A stretch of DNA of 46,958 nt from positions 1-46,958 of the forward strand of contig JBMNPM010000011.1 in the NCBI GenBank assembly GCA_050943595.1, in the 5' to 3' direction. The notes under the pieces were generated by a model. The model was given only the letters and a program-made list of their open reading frames with translations. It did not search any database and had not been told where the DNA came from. The translations under genes were made by a program, and so were the position numbers. The DNA is from JAXGXJ01 sp050943595 (GTDB lineage Bacteria; Actinomycetota; Thermoleophilia; RBG-16-64-13). Shown one piece after another: positions 42,531 to 46,958 of the stretch; the first letter of the stretch is position 1; every line of letters starts with the position of its first letter.

Positions 42531-42714
42531 GGATCGGACTTTTTATGTAGTCCGGTCTGCCAGCAACGAATCATGCGGGGATGTCATCTTCTAAGAATGG
42601 ATGGCAGTCCTCGACCCCGTCCACAACCGGACCTACCGGTTGTGAGACACATACTTTGAGAGCTAAGTGAGCTCTCCACAAAGTCAGATCCGGACTTCGG
42701 TCCGATCACAATAC

Positions 42715-46958
<4,244 letters not shown>

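Larger units (their letters stand above)
42194..42714 (+). other. rRNA operon promoter and leader region
   Basis: No gene is seen. It contains a strong promoter at 42450-42478 and the upstream half of the 16S processing stem. Two further hairpins are CACAACCGG/CCGGTTGTG (42621-42643) and GATCCGGACTTCGGTCCGATC (about 42687-42707). Confidence 0.7.

Overview
The window is about 47 kb of moderately high-GC bacterial DNA. Housekeeping gene order (thrS-infC-rpmI-rplT-rRNA methyltransferase-pheS-pheT followed by an argCJBFRGH cluster), the SLH-domain L,D-transpeptidases and the 16S rRNA together suggest a deep-branching member of the Actinomycetota or a close relative. The 23S rRNA appears to lack the roughly 100-nt insertion typical of classical high-GC actinomycetes. 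This placement is inference, since no database search was possible.

Region 1 (1-8.2 kb) is accessory and partly decayed. It holds the 3' end of a kinesin-light-chain-type TPR gene, a degraded IS30-family element with recognisable terminal inverted repeats, a small nitroreductase, and a membrane GGDEF/HD-GYP cyclic-di-GMP protein. These are followed by a frameshifted relic of an RsbU/SpoIIE-type phosphatase, a small Cys-pair protein, a first SLH/peptidoglycan-binding/L,D-transpeptidase protein and a lone glycogen-binding (CBM48-like) protein.

Region 2 (8.2-21.1 kb) is metabolic. An Old Yellow Enzyme gene is divergent from a tight four-gene operon: GNAT acetyltransferase, D-2-hydroxyacid dehydrogenase, HyuA-like hydantoinase/oxoprolinase, and an HDAC-family deacylase with an unusual Cys-containing tail. 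This operon is the best candidate here for an uncharacterised pathway. Facing it is a 402-aa protein whose C-terminus resembles a diadenylate cyclase domain with a degenerate RHR motif. Then come a hotdog thioesterase, a second nitroreductase, an unrecognised protein, dsrE next to a broken tusA, DUF1992 and DUF2769 proteins, and a second SLH/L,D-transpeptidase. A short MITE-like repeat with GGCTGCTGA ends occurs several times here and again near 41.2 kb.

Region 3 (21.2-37 kb) is the translation and arginine block. tRNA-Val(GAC) and thrS come first. infC, rpmI and rplT follow, with a clear promoter and a leader that looks like an attenuator. Next are a SpoU-type RNA methyltransferase, pheST, and the complete arginine pathway except argA and argD, with its repressor argR in the middle. 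A 3-methyladenine DNA glycosylase follows.

Region 4 (37-47 kb) has a class A penicillin-binding protein with PASTA domains, divergent from tyrS, and then a lipoprotein of unknown function. It ends with the start of an rRNA operon: a promoter, a complete 16S rRNA inside a long RNase III-type processing stem, a tRNA-free spacer, and a 23S rRNA cut by the window edge.
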